A DNA stretch of 64,000 bases from the NCBI RefSeq assembly GCF_030253575.1, contig NC_080560.1, positions 43,105,001-43,169,000 on the forward strand, given 5' to 3'. This document shows positions 1 through 14,299 of this stretch, piece by piece; the stretch's first letter is position 1, and each line of letters begins with the position of its first letter. The notes below the pieces were generated by a model. The model ran no database searches. It saw only the letters and a program-made list of their open reading frames with translations, and was not told where the DNA came from. The position numbers and the translations under genes are program-made. This DNA is from Rhododendron vialii (taxonomy: Eukaryota; Streptophyta; Magnoliopsida; Ericales; Ericaceae).

Positions 1-3000
1 ACGGATCGGTGCATGCATCTTCTTACTATCAAGTGTATATATGCTTGGCTAATGGCACATCTAATTGATTAATGCGGACTAATTAGGTAGATAATGGTCT
101 ATTTATGCCCATCATTTACAGACTGATTGGAAAATTGAAATTGACTTTGATTGGCAGGCTGGCTTAAGATTATTTGAAATGCTTATTTTACTGTTCCACC
201 AAATTGCAGATCCCTTTTTTTTTTTTAAAGAGAATTAATAAATTAAGTAATTGGGCAACTGGTCATTTCATTTAGATTCCCTTCAATACTAGGATAGGAT
301 AATAGTAGACTAGAATCTATTGCTACTATTATAAAGGGAACACCTCTTTTAATGTGAACGATTAGTTGAATATAGAATCTATTACTACTAGAATTATGAA
401 TGGAATACCTCTTTTGATGTGAACGTCAGTTTTGAGGCTTGCTTCTATTTTAGTTTTTTAAACTATCCCTTTAAATGCCTACAGAACTCTTAAGAACAAA
501 AACTTGTCACCCTAATCTTTTTCTTCCATCTTTTATACTTTGATGTACATCTCAGATTTCAAATTTGACCTTCTCAATTGAAGATATCTTATCTTTTGCA
601 TGAACGTTTTCGGGCGACACATAAAATGCGGAAAACATTAAACGCAAAAAAGGTTATACTTTTGTCACACTTAACCACGTATATTGATGTCTTTCACAAA
701 TTTTTAGACTCATTTCGTATGTTATAATGTGTTTTTGAGCATTTCTCTAGCCAAAGTTCGATCTAAAAACTGTACCCATTTTTCTAATGGTATGTATGGT
801 ACGTATCAGTACGGGTGAAATATCAAGTAATTTTTTTTATTTATCGCCATCAATGTTATTTTTCCGCATCGTAAAAATAAGTAGATACTCATTTATCTAA
901 AAGGAAATAAAATTCAAGTAGAATCCGACACCGACCGATATTTGAGCCAAAATAGATGGGCAGTCCTAGGGTACCAATCTTGCCCAAATCAAATCCATTG
1001 TTTCCCACCGTCCATAAATTAATAACGGCTGGTGCTTCAGTTCTCAAAATATCTATGCTAGCTTTCAAGTCCAACAAAGACTCCAAACAGAGTCAATTGT
1101 GAGGTGCTGCACAATAATATATTATCACTTTACTCTCACACAAATGGAGTATTAAATTAGGCAATAGAGCACTCTGCTGGTGTGAACCGATGGAAGACAA
1201 AAGCTTCAATTGGCTTGGCGTAATCGGACTGAAGCATTATTTCAACTCTCATTTGTAGGATATCTTGGACCAAGCCAGAAAATAATTGTTTTTAGAAACT
1301 TGCTGGCAGTTCACGTTTTGACAGAGACAGGAGAGAGAGAGAGAGAGAGAGAATGCAAGTGTTAGTCATGGTAGAGAGAGACGGGGTAACCCCTGAAGTG
1401 GTAACGGGATGGGCTGTAAACTCAGACATCTGACAAACTTTTGGTGCGATCGTGCAAGGCTGCAAACGAGAAATTTATTGTGAATCCTTTTAATTCCGAC
1501 GTAGATGACCTATGTTTTTGACATGACCGAGGAAGAAAATAGTCGAGGTGTACAAAATCTGGCTCGAACACCCCTGACCGTGAGAGAGAGAGAGAGAGAA
1601 TGCAAGCGTTGGTCATGCTTGTCCCTCAATGCCCGATTTATATCTTCCCTTTGACTAAAATATGATGTGTTTAATTACTTGGTGCATTCTTTTCTCACTA
1701 GCTAGGTGTTCAAAACTTCACACCACGATTAATTTCCTGAAAAGTGACATTCTGTCCAAAATGGACCAAGCCAAAGAGGTTAAGGGCCTGTTTGGGAGCT
1801 AGATTGTGCATTTTCTTACTTTTTCTGTTTGGGAGTCAAATTATGAGAATGAATTCTCTCTCAATGCATTATGGAAACTACACTTTAGAGACACCAATAT
1901 GAGATTCAGCCGTGGAGGAGCTTTTCCATTCATCCTTTGGATTATCTTCCCTTTATGAGCACCAAAAATTGTCGGGCTAATGGGAAAATTGTAATGGTTA
2001 GGCTGTGGCCCGGGCCTAATTTCCAAATTAAAATAGTGTGGGTGCAATATCATACTAGAAAATCATCAAACTTTTTTTGAACAACAAAAATGGAGCAAGA
2101 GCATACCAACAGTGTCGGCACCCTCGCAACCCGACAGTCGCCGGGAAAACATCAAAACTTAGGTAATTAAATACGTCATCGTGAGATCTTCTAAATATAG
2201 ATTTTTTTAACAAAACTTTCTGTTTCAAGATCCACCGTAATAATTGGATAGAATCTTTTTTTTTTCTTTTTAATGATTGTTCTTTGAGTCATATCAACTG
2301 ACTCGAGTTCAAATGACACGCAGATGTAACTGAATCCATTTTTAATCCAGGTAGGATAGAACATAGATCACAATGATTACTTGATTAGAAATAAAAATTG
2401 AACAGGCTTTTCAACGTGTGTTTATTCTAGGGATACAAAAAGAAAAAGAGAGTCCAATTTTGCATTTTCAAAAGCTTAAAAAAAATTGGAATCGAAAATG
2501 GAGAAGATTTTCTCAATTCACTTTTAGATCTAATTGATACGTCATTGGATTAGTCTTCGTCTTCAAAATATGACGAGAGGTTATTCCTCCGGAACAAAAG
2601 GCTCAAAACCTTCTACTACCTCACATCGGATTTACAAGTTGTTCTTTTCCTGTTAGTTCATAAGGATCGGACACCCATGTTCCAAGACCACATAAACCTC
2701 CTGGAATTGCCCTAAAACGAAATCAAGCCACCCTTAGAGAAATAAATGAATTTCAAAGATCTTGGGCAGATCCAAAGAAGGTTTTCCCGTACGTTCACAA
2801 GCCAAATAGCTGCCAAGAAGCACAAGCCAGAAAAGACAATATGTGTCTCGGCCACACCTTATTAACTACGAATCCCCGGTTGGTGACAATCAAATAAAAC
2901 TACCATGATACGGAGCAACTATCAAAATGCAACTCCGATCCTATAACCAGCATCTATTTTGTTCACGATCATAAGTTCATTGGGTTCTATCAATCATCCA

Positions 3001-6000
3001 TCTCTTATAATTTTGACTTGGACTAAGGATGCAAATTAAACCTGATAAAGGACCTCATATGTGGTTGGTGTCACACGTTCCTCTCTCCTGTCTCAATCCA
3101 TCTGTTTTAAGTACTTCCACCAAGAAAATCCGGCTTTGATTAATTTACCTAATAGTACTTTTTGGATACCAATATCAGAAAACCTTAATTAGGTCATAGT
3201 ACACAGACCAATTCTAGCTATATGCACAAACTTATTCTAACCTTTTTTTTCTTCATTTATTTCGCTTTAGGTATACCCATGCTACGGCATCGACCATTTT
3301 TAAGTTATAGTACTACTAGTATTTAACAATTGTCAAAAATAGGAATCCCAAGGGATTGGTCTGGTGGTCAATGCCGGTTTGCTCCCTTAATTTCAAATTT
3401 CAAATGAGTCCCCCAACTAGTACAACCCCCCTCACAGGTTAGAATCATGCTTGCGGGTAGTAGTCCTATGAACCAAATGTTGTGTGGAGATCCTTGGTCT
3501 TCCCTAGCACTTTAGTGGGGTTGGGGTGACTGGCTCACCTTTCCAACCAGTAGCTATGGCTCAAACTAGACATCCCACTACGGATGGAAAGCCCTGTGGT
3601 AAAACCCAAGGAGGTTGCTACGCTGGGGTTGCTCCTTCCCATTCTTTTTTGGTAGGAAAAAAAAAATTACTTGTGAGCACGGTCAGGCCAATAAATGTCA
3701 TATAAAAAAGGTACTTTGTGCTACATCGAAACAGAATAAGGGTGGTCCTAATTCCATCGGCATCAACAAATTGCCATGCTTTTTGTACCGTTGGGGTTGA
3801 AATTATGTCTGTAAAGGAACCGAGAAGCTCAAAAACTGCACTCCAGGGATGCGTTCGAGCCTTGGCTCTGTAAGTTAATAAATGAGCTCAAGTCAAAATT
3901 TTAGTTAACTGAAGGTCGGCTCGAGTACGCTCATGAATACAATACAAAACAAAAATGTATAGCTAAAGTTTTAATTTCCGGTAATATCTTCATTAAATTT
4001 TACGCTACTTTTTGCACTTTTCTCAGTGAGCTCGTGTTTGAGCTCAAGCTCGGCTCGGTTATATTAGTTCGATTCAAGCTCGATCGAGTTTCACAAGCTC
4101 TAACGAGCTCGATCGAACTCGCCTCAAGTTGGAGTTTACCTAATTTTGAACGAACCAAACTCACACATCAGAACTCAGCTCGGCTCACCCCATTTGTACG
4201 TAGTCCTAATCGGCCACTAACATGCTTGTCAAAGCTAGCAGCCACACACAATTAAATGTATGCGTGTATGACATTCTTATCATTGGAGTGAAGCAATTAG
4301 ACCAATGACAGTAACAATTTTTTTTTTCTATATCGTAGAGTGTCGACTCGTCGGTCCACTTTGGCAGGAGCTAATCCCATATCAACCCTTAATTTGTTAA
4401 GTGAAGTATTGACCAATTAAATATCCTTGAATAAGTAGTAGTCCTTTGGAGTGATTTTCTATACTTGACTAATAACTTGACCAGATATTGGTGGCTACAC
4501 GGGTGTATATATAGTGCGTGATTCAAGACGTCCGTTCCGGTAATTAATGATTCAAATTCATATCGGCAAATCTGCAAGAGTCGAGACGAACTCTGCACCA
4601 TTGATTGTCGAGACGGACGGTTCAGATCGCGCACAGCACTCATATATGGTCCCGGCTCCGACAGAAGAAACCATAGGTTTTCTCCATTCAACAATGGCAT
4701 GTCGGCCGATTGTCAAAATATTGTCAAACGTTTTTGGTGTCTTTGTCGTCACCTTTTTATTGAGTCACGAATTTCAGAATTTGGACACTTTTCAGTTTTC
4801 ACGTAGCAGTACTATTTTGACAGCCAATATCATGAATACAATATATAAGTATAAACAAATTAATATATATAATTACTAAAAGATACTATACATGGTGTGT
4901 CAATTACCAAACCAAAATGGAATACACTTAAATTTTTTATTTTAAAAAAAAAAAAAACCTACTCAAACAAACGTTTTTCGGAAAACGACATGTAATTTAA
5001 AAATCCTGCGATGATCTAGTTTTTTTTTTTTTTTTTGATCCGCTGCGATGATCTAGTTAATCAGTAAGAAATTGTTAAAAAGATTTGGAAACCTAAAGTA
5101 AGCACATATTTACTGACGATTAGCGAGAATTATGCTACTCAACCAAGATTCTATCGAAGATTTTCTAAAGACTTCGGAGGTTAAGTTCTTGAACAGCCAA
5201 AAACAGAAAACATTTAGATGAGCAAAAAAAAGATTGTCGCGTATTGTCTCATGAATTAAATTGAAATGGAAGAGAGGATCGTGCATGAAGATGTTTTTTT
5301 TTTTTCTTTCCAAAAATCAAATCTGAACAAACTTCCTTTGTCATCTAATCCCACCAAATCATGGGATGGTTAGACTAAAAACCTAAACTAAACTCGTCTC
5401 GTATCCTTAAAATTTGCCGAGTAACATTTCGTATACTCAAAATATTTTCTTTAGATTGAGCAAGGAGACAATAGCGCGGTGGTGTAAGCTGAGCACATAA
5501 GCGTTATCCCACTTAAATACCCACTGCTAAAATAAAACAAATACTACGTACATGTTATTTGTACCTTTAGTGTTATCTGCCCCATATATATGCGTTGTCT
5601 TAATTAAAAGATTTTTCGGCTTAAAAAATCTCCTCGTAATACTATATAATAGTATCGATTAAACTATATAATTTCATCTTGTAAGCAATTTTTGGTCTTA
5701 AAATCTTCGTGAGTTTCAAGTTAGATACATATATAATTGAAGAAAGTTACAATATGAGATAATTTTAAGAAAATCGTACATATAGTATAAGCATATTTTT
5801 TTGAATAAAAACAAAATGCGTACTGCTCGTTTTACTTAGTCTTTAGTTTGCGCTTACATTTTCACAGGTATTATAAGCATTTTGTTTAAATATTCTTTCA
5901 TTAGGTAGATTCAATAATTGCTTGCATATGCTGGACGAAGACTGTACATATTTTACATCTACAAATTAATCTAGACAAAGTTTCAAACAATTAAGAAATA

Positions 6001-7100
6001 TTCTATTCCCCATGAGAACATTTAGTTAGGGTGTGTTTGGCCTCAATTACTTTGTCTTAAAAACAATCTGTATTATTTATTTTTAGTGGTAGCTTGTTTT
6101 GTTTTTTGTCAAAAAGCTTTTTACATCACTAGCTTGTAAATTCGTCTCGATAAAAGGAATAAAAAAAAGTATAAAAATATAAACCGAAATTGAAAAAAGT
6201 TTAAATAAGACGACAAAAAAGACAATTATTTAAGACTTTTGTCTTTAGTAAACTTTTTTTTTTCTTTTTGCATTTCGTTGTAATTTTTTACTTATATAGT
6301 ATCTAGACTCTAGCAAGTATTAGGCCTTAGTCCTAGTCACATAAACCTTCAAAATGCTCTACGCTACTGCTCTCAATTCTCACAATGCGCTCGTGTTTTC
6401 AACCTTCGTTCTAGTAGCTTGGTGTGTGTTTCAAAAATACTTTTACGCTTCCGCTGAATCACATAAATTATGCGACTTTGGTACTAGGCGTCAAGGTTAT
6501 AGTCCTTAGTAAAATTTTATGCTCATCGCCAAGTCAAAATAATGTCATAACACGACAGACATCTTCGACGTTAAATTTGCCTGTAAATTTGGCATTTGTT
6601 AAATTTGTGACATCATTTAGGTCAACTGACACCACGAAGCGAGACACAAATATTGAGATTGATTTTATTCTATTGTCTGAATCTTTTTTCTCGAACCGAA
6701 TTGTCTGAATCCAAAAATTGTCACAAAATGACATCAAACCGATACAATATGATCAAAATTACTTTTTTCTTTCTTTATTCTATGCCAATTTCCAAACCAA
6801 ACCAATCCATAGTTTCGGATCCGGGGTACTGTAGTGCATGTGTAAAGCAGCATATAGCCGTCAATCTTATCAATCAACGGTTCAGATTAAAAATCAATTA
6901 TTATGACTGGTAAACTGGTCATAATTTAAAATTATATATCAATCATTTATTGTCAAGATTGACGACCTGTGTGTGCCCTACAAAATATCTTTCAGGCCTT
7001 GCACTACTGAATTTTCCAATCCCATACTTCCACACCTCACCTAACCCCCATCAAATATTTTCCCAAAATACTTAACTCTCGTGTGAGCTAACTACCATAC
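1..7100. other. Intergenic region without a recognised gene
   Basis: AT-rich DNA with many stop codons in all frames. The longest frames (about 60–110 codons) show no family I recognise and look like chance frames. It holds GA microsatellites (about 1326–1352 and 1582–1599), a stretch rich in GAGCTC/CTCGA words (about 3870–4140), and a possible old retroposon near 3345–3640 whose start slightly resembles a tRNA A box. Around 6025–6260 lies AT-rich DNA that resembles the foldback family seen at 63591–63944. Nothing else can be supported. Confidence 0.6.
3870..4140. repeat. Degenerate CTCGAG/GAGCTC-rich repeat, copy 1
   Basis: The words GAGCTC, GCTCGA, CTCGGCTCG and AAGCTCG recur many times in about 270 bp. 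The same style of sequence occurs at about 57370–57650 and 61740–62380. This suggests a dispersed non-autonomous element, but I could not define ends or a target-site duplication. Confidence 0.4.
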
Positions 7101-7108
7101 TGCACGTG

Positions 7109-7146
<38 letters not shown>

Positions 7147-7206
7147 CCATCCTATCGGTAGTTGTCGTCCCGCCCTCACTCTGTCTCTCTCTCTATATAT
7201 ATATAA
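7109..7206 (+). promoter_or_regulatory. ACLB core promoter: TC tract and TATA box
   Basis: A pure TC run (about 7109–7144) is followed by a second TC stretch and the TATA-like CTCTATATATATATA at about 7190–7204. A pyrimidine-rich segment follows where transcription would begin (about 7225–7240). TC-rich patches near TATA boxes are common in plant core promoters. The start site is inferred. Confidence 0.5.
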
Positions 7207-7234
7207 CCCCCACTCTCTACCCTTCCAATCCAAC

Positions 7235-9172
7235 CACATTTTCCCCTTCCCTCGGCTCGTCGGAATTCACGAGGCGAGCTCATCTTCCACGACCACAGGT
7301 ATATACACTCACGTACATACATATAAATTATATGAAAGATACTAATTGCGTATGTTTGTTTGTTGACGACGTCGGTATAGTTTGGATCTCTTGATTCGAA
7401 TTCTTTTCTGTATCCTAAGATTCGTGCAATTTGGATCGATCTCTGTTTAGGCTTAAAGTGAATTTCGATGTGGTCGAGGCAACTATGATTTGGTTTGTTG
7501 TTTAGTGTAGCATTTGGTGCTTTTTTCAAATTTTCAGTGCTGTAAAATCCGGTATAATCCATGATGGCAAAAAGTTAAATTGTTTGGATCTGGGTCCGAA
7601 CTGTCCCGAGCCCCGGAACTTGATTGGATGCGTTCACCTTTGTAAAGCTCGACGCGTAGAACGCCTCTGTAAAGAATCAAGTCAATCAGAAGTTTGGAAC
7701 CTTTCACTTCATAAAGCTCGCCCTAGGGTACGCACTAGTAAAAATTCAAGTCAATCAGAGATAGGTAACCTATTGAACATATTGAACGAAGGACATTTTC
7801 GAGCTTGTTTTTCAGACATTAATAACGACCCTGTACAAATGTGTTTCGACCACTTGGTTACCGAAGTTTGATCGACTTGATTTTGAACTTGTCGTTCTAC
7901 TCGTACTCGTCAAGCTGTACGAAGTGAATGGTCCGGATCACATTTTGGGGCTCAGGAGAGTGCCCAGGCCACTAGTTCTGAGAAATATCAATGATATCAA
8001 ATTCGCTAACCAAGATCTGGTGCACTGTTGGTTTAAGCTATGCGTGATAGAGCTACCCATGATCAGAATAGTCGTTGGCAGTTGTCAGTTTGCTGAATTA
8101 AGTCAATTGACTTTATTGCGATTGGTAATGCTCACTTGAATTTCTTATGATTGAGGTTTCCCCTCATTAGTTTTATCTGTTCTGGTTCTATATTTGGGTG
8201 GTTTAACAGCAATTATATGAAGGATAGTCTCACATCTGTTGAAGAAAAAAAAGATGGCCCTTCGTACATTCGATGGACTCACCACTTGCAAACTTGGCTC
8301 CATCTGAACCGGGTATTTTGCTAAAATAAAACTCAAATCAGTGCTTGTTTAGGTGATTTTCAAATACACATTGAAAATACTTTTTCCGGAAACAACTGCT
8401 CCCTTCTCCTCCACCCCCCCCCCCCCCCCCCCCCCCCCCCAATAAAAAATAAAAAATAAAAGTTGAACTAAAAATAATTTTGGAAAAATATGTTCAAAAT
8501 TCAAATGAGAGTTTTGGGGAAAAAATATTTAAACTGTTTTCTGAAAACAAAATTTAAAAATTGTAGTAGAAAAGTCAAAGAGCAAAGCCTTAAGCGTTTA
8601 ATTGGATATAAGTTCCAAACAATGTATGTTGCGATGTTGGTGACAGGCCCTTTGATGGGGAGTTTGCTATTTCTCCCCTTGGGATATGGCCTAATCCGTG
8701 CGCTGGCACCTCATACCCCCTTTGAAGTGGTTTGGATTCTCTCCCAACACAATCATTACCTAAACTCCAGGGCAATACCAACTGGATTATAAAACTGCTA
8801 AAACCTTCATATATTCTGATTCTATTTGCAGTGTTTTGTGTGTGATTGCTGTTGTATGGTAGTCTTATACTGGGATCATAATGGTATATTTGTGTTGAAA
8901 TTGTTGGAAATGATATCTCTAGACTTTGCTTCATTTTCTTGTTTCACCATGTTAGTCAAGCTCATGGGACTGGGGGAAATCCTAGAACGTATTACATGTT
9001 TCCATTCGAGTAAACATTTGACATAATATTATTATTGCTGTCACTTATTACTTGGTATATCTGTATTGAAACCCTGTTATTAGTGCGTTTAGCTTATGAT
9101 TGTAGTACTTTCACCTTGGAGGAAGTTACGTGTTAACCTATGAGCTGTGCGCAGGTGTATTAGGACTACAGT
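7235..9172 (+). other. ACLB 5' leader with UTR intron
   Basis: A leader exon ends at 7298 (CCACAG before GTATATAC). A suitable acceptor is GTGCGCAG ending at 9154 (alternatively CTACAG ending at 9170), just before the ATG at 9173. The intron of about 1.85 kb holds no recognisable gene. It contains a 27-base C run at 8414–8440 followed by A-rich short repeats. The leader start is approximate, and further small UTR exons cannot be excluded. Confidence 0.5.
8414..8440 (+). repeat. 27-base poly-C run in the ACLB leader intron
   Basis: C homopolymer followed by AATAAAAAATAAAAAATAAA-type short repeats. It may be slippage-prone and its length may be uncertain. Confidence 0.85.
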
Positions 9173-11043
9173 ATGGCTTCCGGACAACTCTTCTCCCGAA
9201 CTACACAAGCATTATTCTACAATTACAAACAACTACCCATCCAACGGATGCTTGATTTTGACTTCCTATGTGGTATGCATAATTTCTTGCATTTTTGTAC
9301 ATTTCACAATCTATATTTTTCTTGTTGAATTGGTTTTCATAAAACATACTTAAATCTCTTGTATTTTCAGGGAGAGAAACACCTTCAGTTGCTGGAATTG
9401 TCAATCCTGGTTCTGAGGGTTTTCAGAAACTCTTTTTTGGTCAGGAGGAAATTGCTATCCCTGTACATTCAGCGTATGTACATACACCTGCTCCTCAGGA
9501 GCTACAACGGGATTTTATTTTGTTTAGTGAGATTGTCTAGCATGCATGGCCATAATTATCTGTCGGCCTTGTCCATCCAAAGACAAATAGCGCGCAATAT
9601 GTTTAGAAACAAGTATTTGTGCTTCAATAATTGATCGTTGCAACTGGTTTAGTTATCAAGTGGGAATATGATAAACAACACCCTAATCAGTATTTTCTGA
9701 GTTAAGATTTTCTTTTCTTCATTTTGATTCTTCATTGTACCCCCCAGTGTTGAGGCTGCTTGCGCTGCACATCCTACTGCAGATGTTTTCATAAACTTCG
9801 CATCATACAGAAGGTCAGTCCTCACTTCTCTTGTACTGTTGTGGTCAGAAGCAGCACCTTTATTGAGTTCAATACTGATATTGGGTTTTGTTTTGCAGTG
9901 CTGCTGCTTCATCTATGGCAGCTCTTAAACAGCCAACCATTAGAGTAGTGGCTATAATAGCTGAAGGCGTTCCTGAGTCGGACACCAAGCAGTTGATTGC
10001 TTACGCAAAGGCAAATAACAAGGTAAAGAAATGATGCAAAGTCTGTATTTGTATGTGTGTTTTGAAGCATGACAAGTTTATAAGGAGATAGAAAGGGCAA
10101 TGCTCAGTTCATAAATGTAACATACAATTGTTACTTCTGTTTGGCAGTTCATCTTCTTTCTAGATTTTCTTTTTAGTCTGGTCATACGTTGATCTTATGT
10201 TGTAGTGATGTTGTACACAGGTTGTTATTGGCCCAGCCACTGTTGGAGGTATTCAAGCTGGAGCTTTTAAGATTGGTGACACTGCTGGAACACTCGATAA
10301 TATCATTCAATGCAAGCTTTACAGGCCTGGATCTGTGGGTTTTGTCTCCAAATCAGTGCGTAATCTTTCCAATGCTTGCCCCGCTTTCTTTTGTTGACAT
10401 GCACATAAATCGTAATATGGCAACCCAATGTCTAAATACACTCTATCAACCAGCTTACAGGCCTGGATCTGTGGGTTTTGTCTCCAAATCAGTGCGTAAT
10501 CTTTCCAATGCTTGCCCCGCTTTCTTTTGTTGACATACACATAAATCCTAATATGGCATCCCAATGTCTAAATACACTCTATCAACCAGCTGTATGTGAA
10601 ACTCAAAGATATTTCTGGCAAAAGTATTGGGTATTTGAAACTTTCTTGTGTTTCCGTTAATAATGCACTACTAATCATCAACTTGTGGAAAGAAAAGATG
10701 AAGGACCTGTAACTATAAATATTGATAAAATTGCATGAGGTTCATGGTCACATTTCACATTCCAGGCTCATATTTGAGTCATATAATGTAAAGTCGAGTT
10801 CTATTTTTATAGTGGTGGAGACTTGAGCTTCTTCTTTTTTTCCCCTGTTGTTTAACTTCTTAAGCTTCTGTGCATGAATAGAAATTTATTGCCCCTGGTT
10901 GGAGTTTCATCTGGCAGACTAGAAACCCAGACATCTTATTTATGTGTTCATTAGTAACAGATTTATTTTGTTCAACTACAGGGTGGCATGTCCAATGAAT
11001 TGTATAATTCGATTGCCCGTGTAACAGATGGAATTTATGAAGG

Positions 11044-11129
<86 letters not shown>

Positions 11130-14100
11130 GCGCATGCACGCATGGATGGTATTTTCATGTACCTTAATGACAGGATAAAATTCCGGTACTGTTTTGGAAA
11201 TCTTTTAGGTATTGCAATTGGAGGAGATGTGTTTCCTGGCTCAACACTTTCTGACCATGTTCTGCGGTTTAACAACATCCCACAGGTACACATCATTTAA
11301 ATGGTCTCAGAAATGAAAAAATTTCTTCTTCCTACTGCTGCTGTCCAGTGAAAAAGGTCCTTATATTATTATTACCCTACGACTGAAGATAAACCTGACA
11401 GATTTTCAACAATACTAAGGGCATCTCCTTAAGCCAAGTTTATTATAACAAATTTTCGAACTGTGAATTATTGAAAGAGAAGTTGTCATGGAGTTTGTTG
11501 TTTTACTTCCCTGCTTTTCTTTTTAGGCTGGTCCCATACCTTTTCTGACCTGATTTTCTGATTAACTGACTTAGATTAAAATGGTGGTTGTGCTCGGGGA
11601 ACTTGGTGGCCGTGATGAGTATTCCCTTGTGGAAGCCCTGAAACAGGGGAAAATTAGCAAACCTGTGGTTGCTTGGGTCAGTGGAACTTGTGCACGGCTC
11701 TTCAAGTCCGAAGTACAATTTGGTCATGCGGTAAGCTATTGCTGGATTACCTTGGATTGAATGTATCTTCTTTTTTTTCTCTTTTTTTTTATGTGGTGTG
11801 ATTTTTAGGGTGGTATTTTGAGTGACAATACGTGGGAAAAACCCTAATTTTGCTCGATTTTGTCTAAATCAGGGAGCCAAGAGTGGGGGTGAGATTGAAT
11901 CTGCACAAGCAAAGAATCAGGCACTTCGGGATGCTGGAGCTGTTGTCCCTACTTCATATGAAGCATTTGAAGGTGCAATTAAAGAAACATTTGAGAAGCT
12001 GGTAAGCTTTTGCATCTCTTATCCCATTTCGGCCTTTATGTGGGTAATCTTCCCCACCACCATTTTAGCAATCGTTTGCTCACATTCTGCTAGGCTGAGG
12101 AAGGAAAGATTTCTCCTGTAAAAGAAGTTAAGCCTCCACAAATCCCTGAGGATCTTAACACTGCTATTAAGAGTGGAAAAGTCCGAGCTCCAACTCATAT
12201 TATTTCTACAATATCCGATGACAGAGGTATGATCTGGACCTTTATATTTGTTTCATCTAGGCTACTTGAAGGAACCAGTCCTGAACTTCACTTTTAACTG
12301 GAAATAAGTCTGTTAGATTTGACTTTTTCTCTCTATTTGCAGGTGAAGAGCCATGCTACGCTGGTGTCCCAATGTCTTCCATTGTTGAACAGGGGTATGG
12401 GGTGGGTGATGTTATTTCCCTGTTGTGGTTCAAACGCAGCCTCCCCCGTTACTGCACAAAGTTTATTGAGGTCTGATTTTCCTCCTAATTACATGTGCTG
12501 TGAAAACAAAAATCCTTCTAATTGCTTTTCTAATTTTTGAATGAATTATTCATCGGCTTCTAAAAGAGATTTTGTAGACTGCTATATCTCACTCTCATAT
12601 GCGACTTTTCCAGATCTGCATAATGTTATGTGCTGACCATGGTCCCTGTGTGTCTGGTGCTCATAACACCATAGTAACTGCAAGGGCAGGAAAAGATCTC
12701 GTGTCCAGCCTTGTTGCAGGTAAGCTATGAAGATGTGTTAGCCAAATTATGTTTTTTCCAGGGGCTGTTTTCAAAATGGGCACAGCTGAAATGTCTTTTC
12801 GAAACAGGTTTGCTAACAATTGGTCCCCGATTTGGTGGGGCTATTGATGATGCGGCCCGATACTTTAAGGAAGCTTATGACAAGGTTAGTTCTGATGAGT
12901 GTTTTACCTGGTACAAAAGAATACACACGCTGTTGGATTAGCTAATGGTTTCTGAATCTAATATGTTATCACATTGTTGTGCTTTGGCAGGGCAATTCTC
13001 CATATGAGTTTGTGGAGAATATGAAAAAGAAGGGCATTCGTGTGCCTGGAATTGGCCACAGGTATAAAGCTTCTTCACTTAGCGACTGTTATTTTCCAAT
13101 TGGGGCCAATGTAAAATTTCTGATCTCCAAGTCCCACTTTGTTGGCCAATTTTTTACTATTCCGGATATCTCAGAAAAATATATACTCTATTTGATTGGT
13201 TTCCAGATGATTTTGAAAAACTTTCTTCAAACTTATTGAGATCTTTTGATTAGTGAAAAAAAAAGAGAAACAAAATACCAGGAAGTACATCTTTTGATTG
13301 GATTTTAGGGCACAACAAAATGAAATGGAGGGAATACTATGATTTCAAGCTCAAATATCCAGCATTCTTAATTTTTCATCCTTTATTCTACTAGTTAAAT
13401 CTAAGTTCAATGACTAATTTTTACCTTTTTCGTGGAAAAGGATCAAGAGAGGTGACAACAGAGATAAGAGAGTAGAGTTGCTCCAGCTATTCGCACGTAC
13501 TAATTTCCCTTCAGTCAAGTACATGGAATATGCTGTTCAAGTAGAAACCTACACTCTCTCCAAGTCAAATAACCTGGTCCTTAACGTTGACGGTGCCATT
13601 GGGTCCCTTTTCTTGGATCTTCTTGCTGGCAGTGGTATGTTCACCAAGCCAGAGATTGATGAGATTGTTGAGATTGGTTATCTCAATGGGCTCTTCGTGT
13701 TGGCACGCTCCATCGGTTTGATTGGGTGAGTTGGCTAACTCTTAAGAATCAGTTTGAACACAGAGAAAAAGATTTACATATATGAAAAGAACAAATAAAG
13801 AGGATCCCTTTATCTCCACCATTTGGCTGGGTACTTAATGCTTTCTACCTAATGCAATGGGGGTGAGAGGATCCCTTTATGCACTTGGCTGAGTGGCTCT
13901 GGAATTTGTAGAGGGCATTGCCGAAGGAAAGGAGAAAACAAAAGGAATTATCTTTACAAATTGCTTTGTTTCCCTTCCATAAGTACCTCCATAAATTCTA
14001 GATGCAAACGTACCTACAACCCATTTTGTTCAAGAGATATGATGAGCAATGATAATTGAGGGGAAATGAAGCCCCTCAACGCTTTCAGATTGTGAGAAAT

Positions 14101-14268
14101 TGCAAGAAAGGAAGAGAAATGGTACACCAATCACATTCCATTTCTCCCTAAAACTGGTGGGCCTTGATTAGAAACACCAACAATATATTTTCTTTTCTCA
14201 CTGCAATCGAAACAGACTGTAAGAGCTGTGTTTCTCAGTTTTTTTGTATGACATTGCGCTGACCATTT

Positions 14269-14299
<31 letters not shown>

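Noticed and set aside
889-1086. 65-codon minus-strand frame
   Set aside because: Chance-length frame in AT-rich DNA with no recognisable motif.
3345-3640. Possible tRNA-derived SINE (A-box-like GGTCTGGTGGTC, B-box-like GGTTAGAATC)
   Set aside because: Box spacing is too large, and no tail or target-site duplication was found.
10860-11300. Overlapping frames of about 90 codons over the TC repeat
   Set aside because: Ser/Leu and Arg/Glu runs are products of the microsatellite inside ACLB intron 6.
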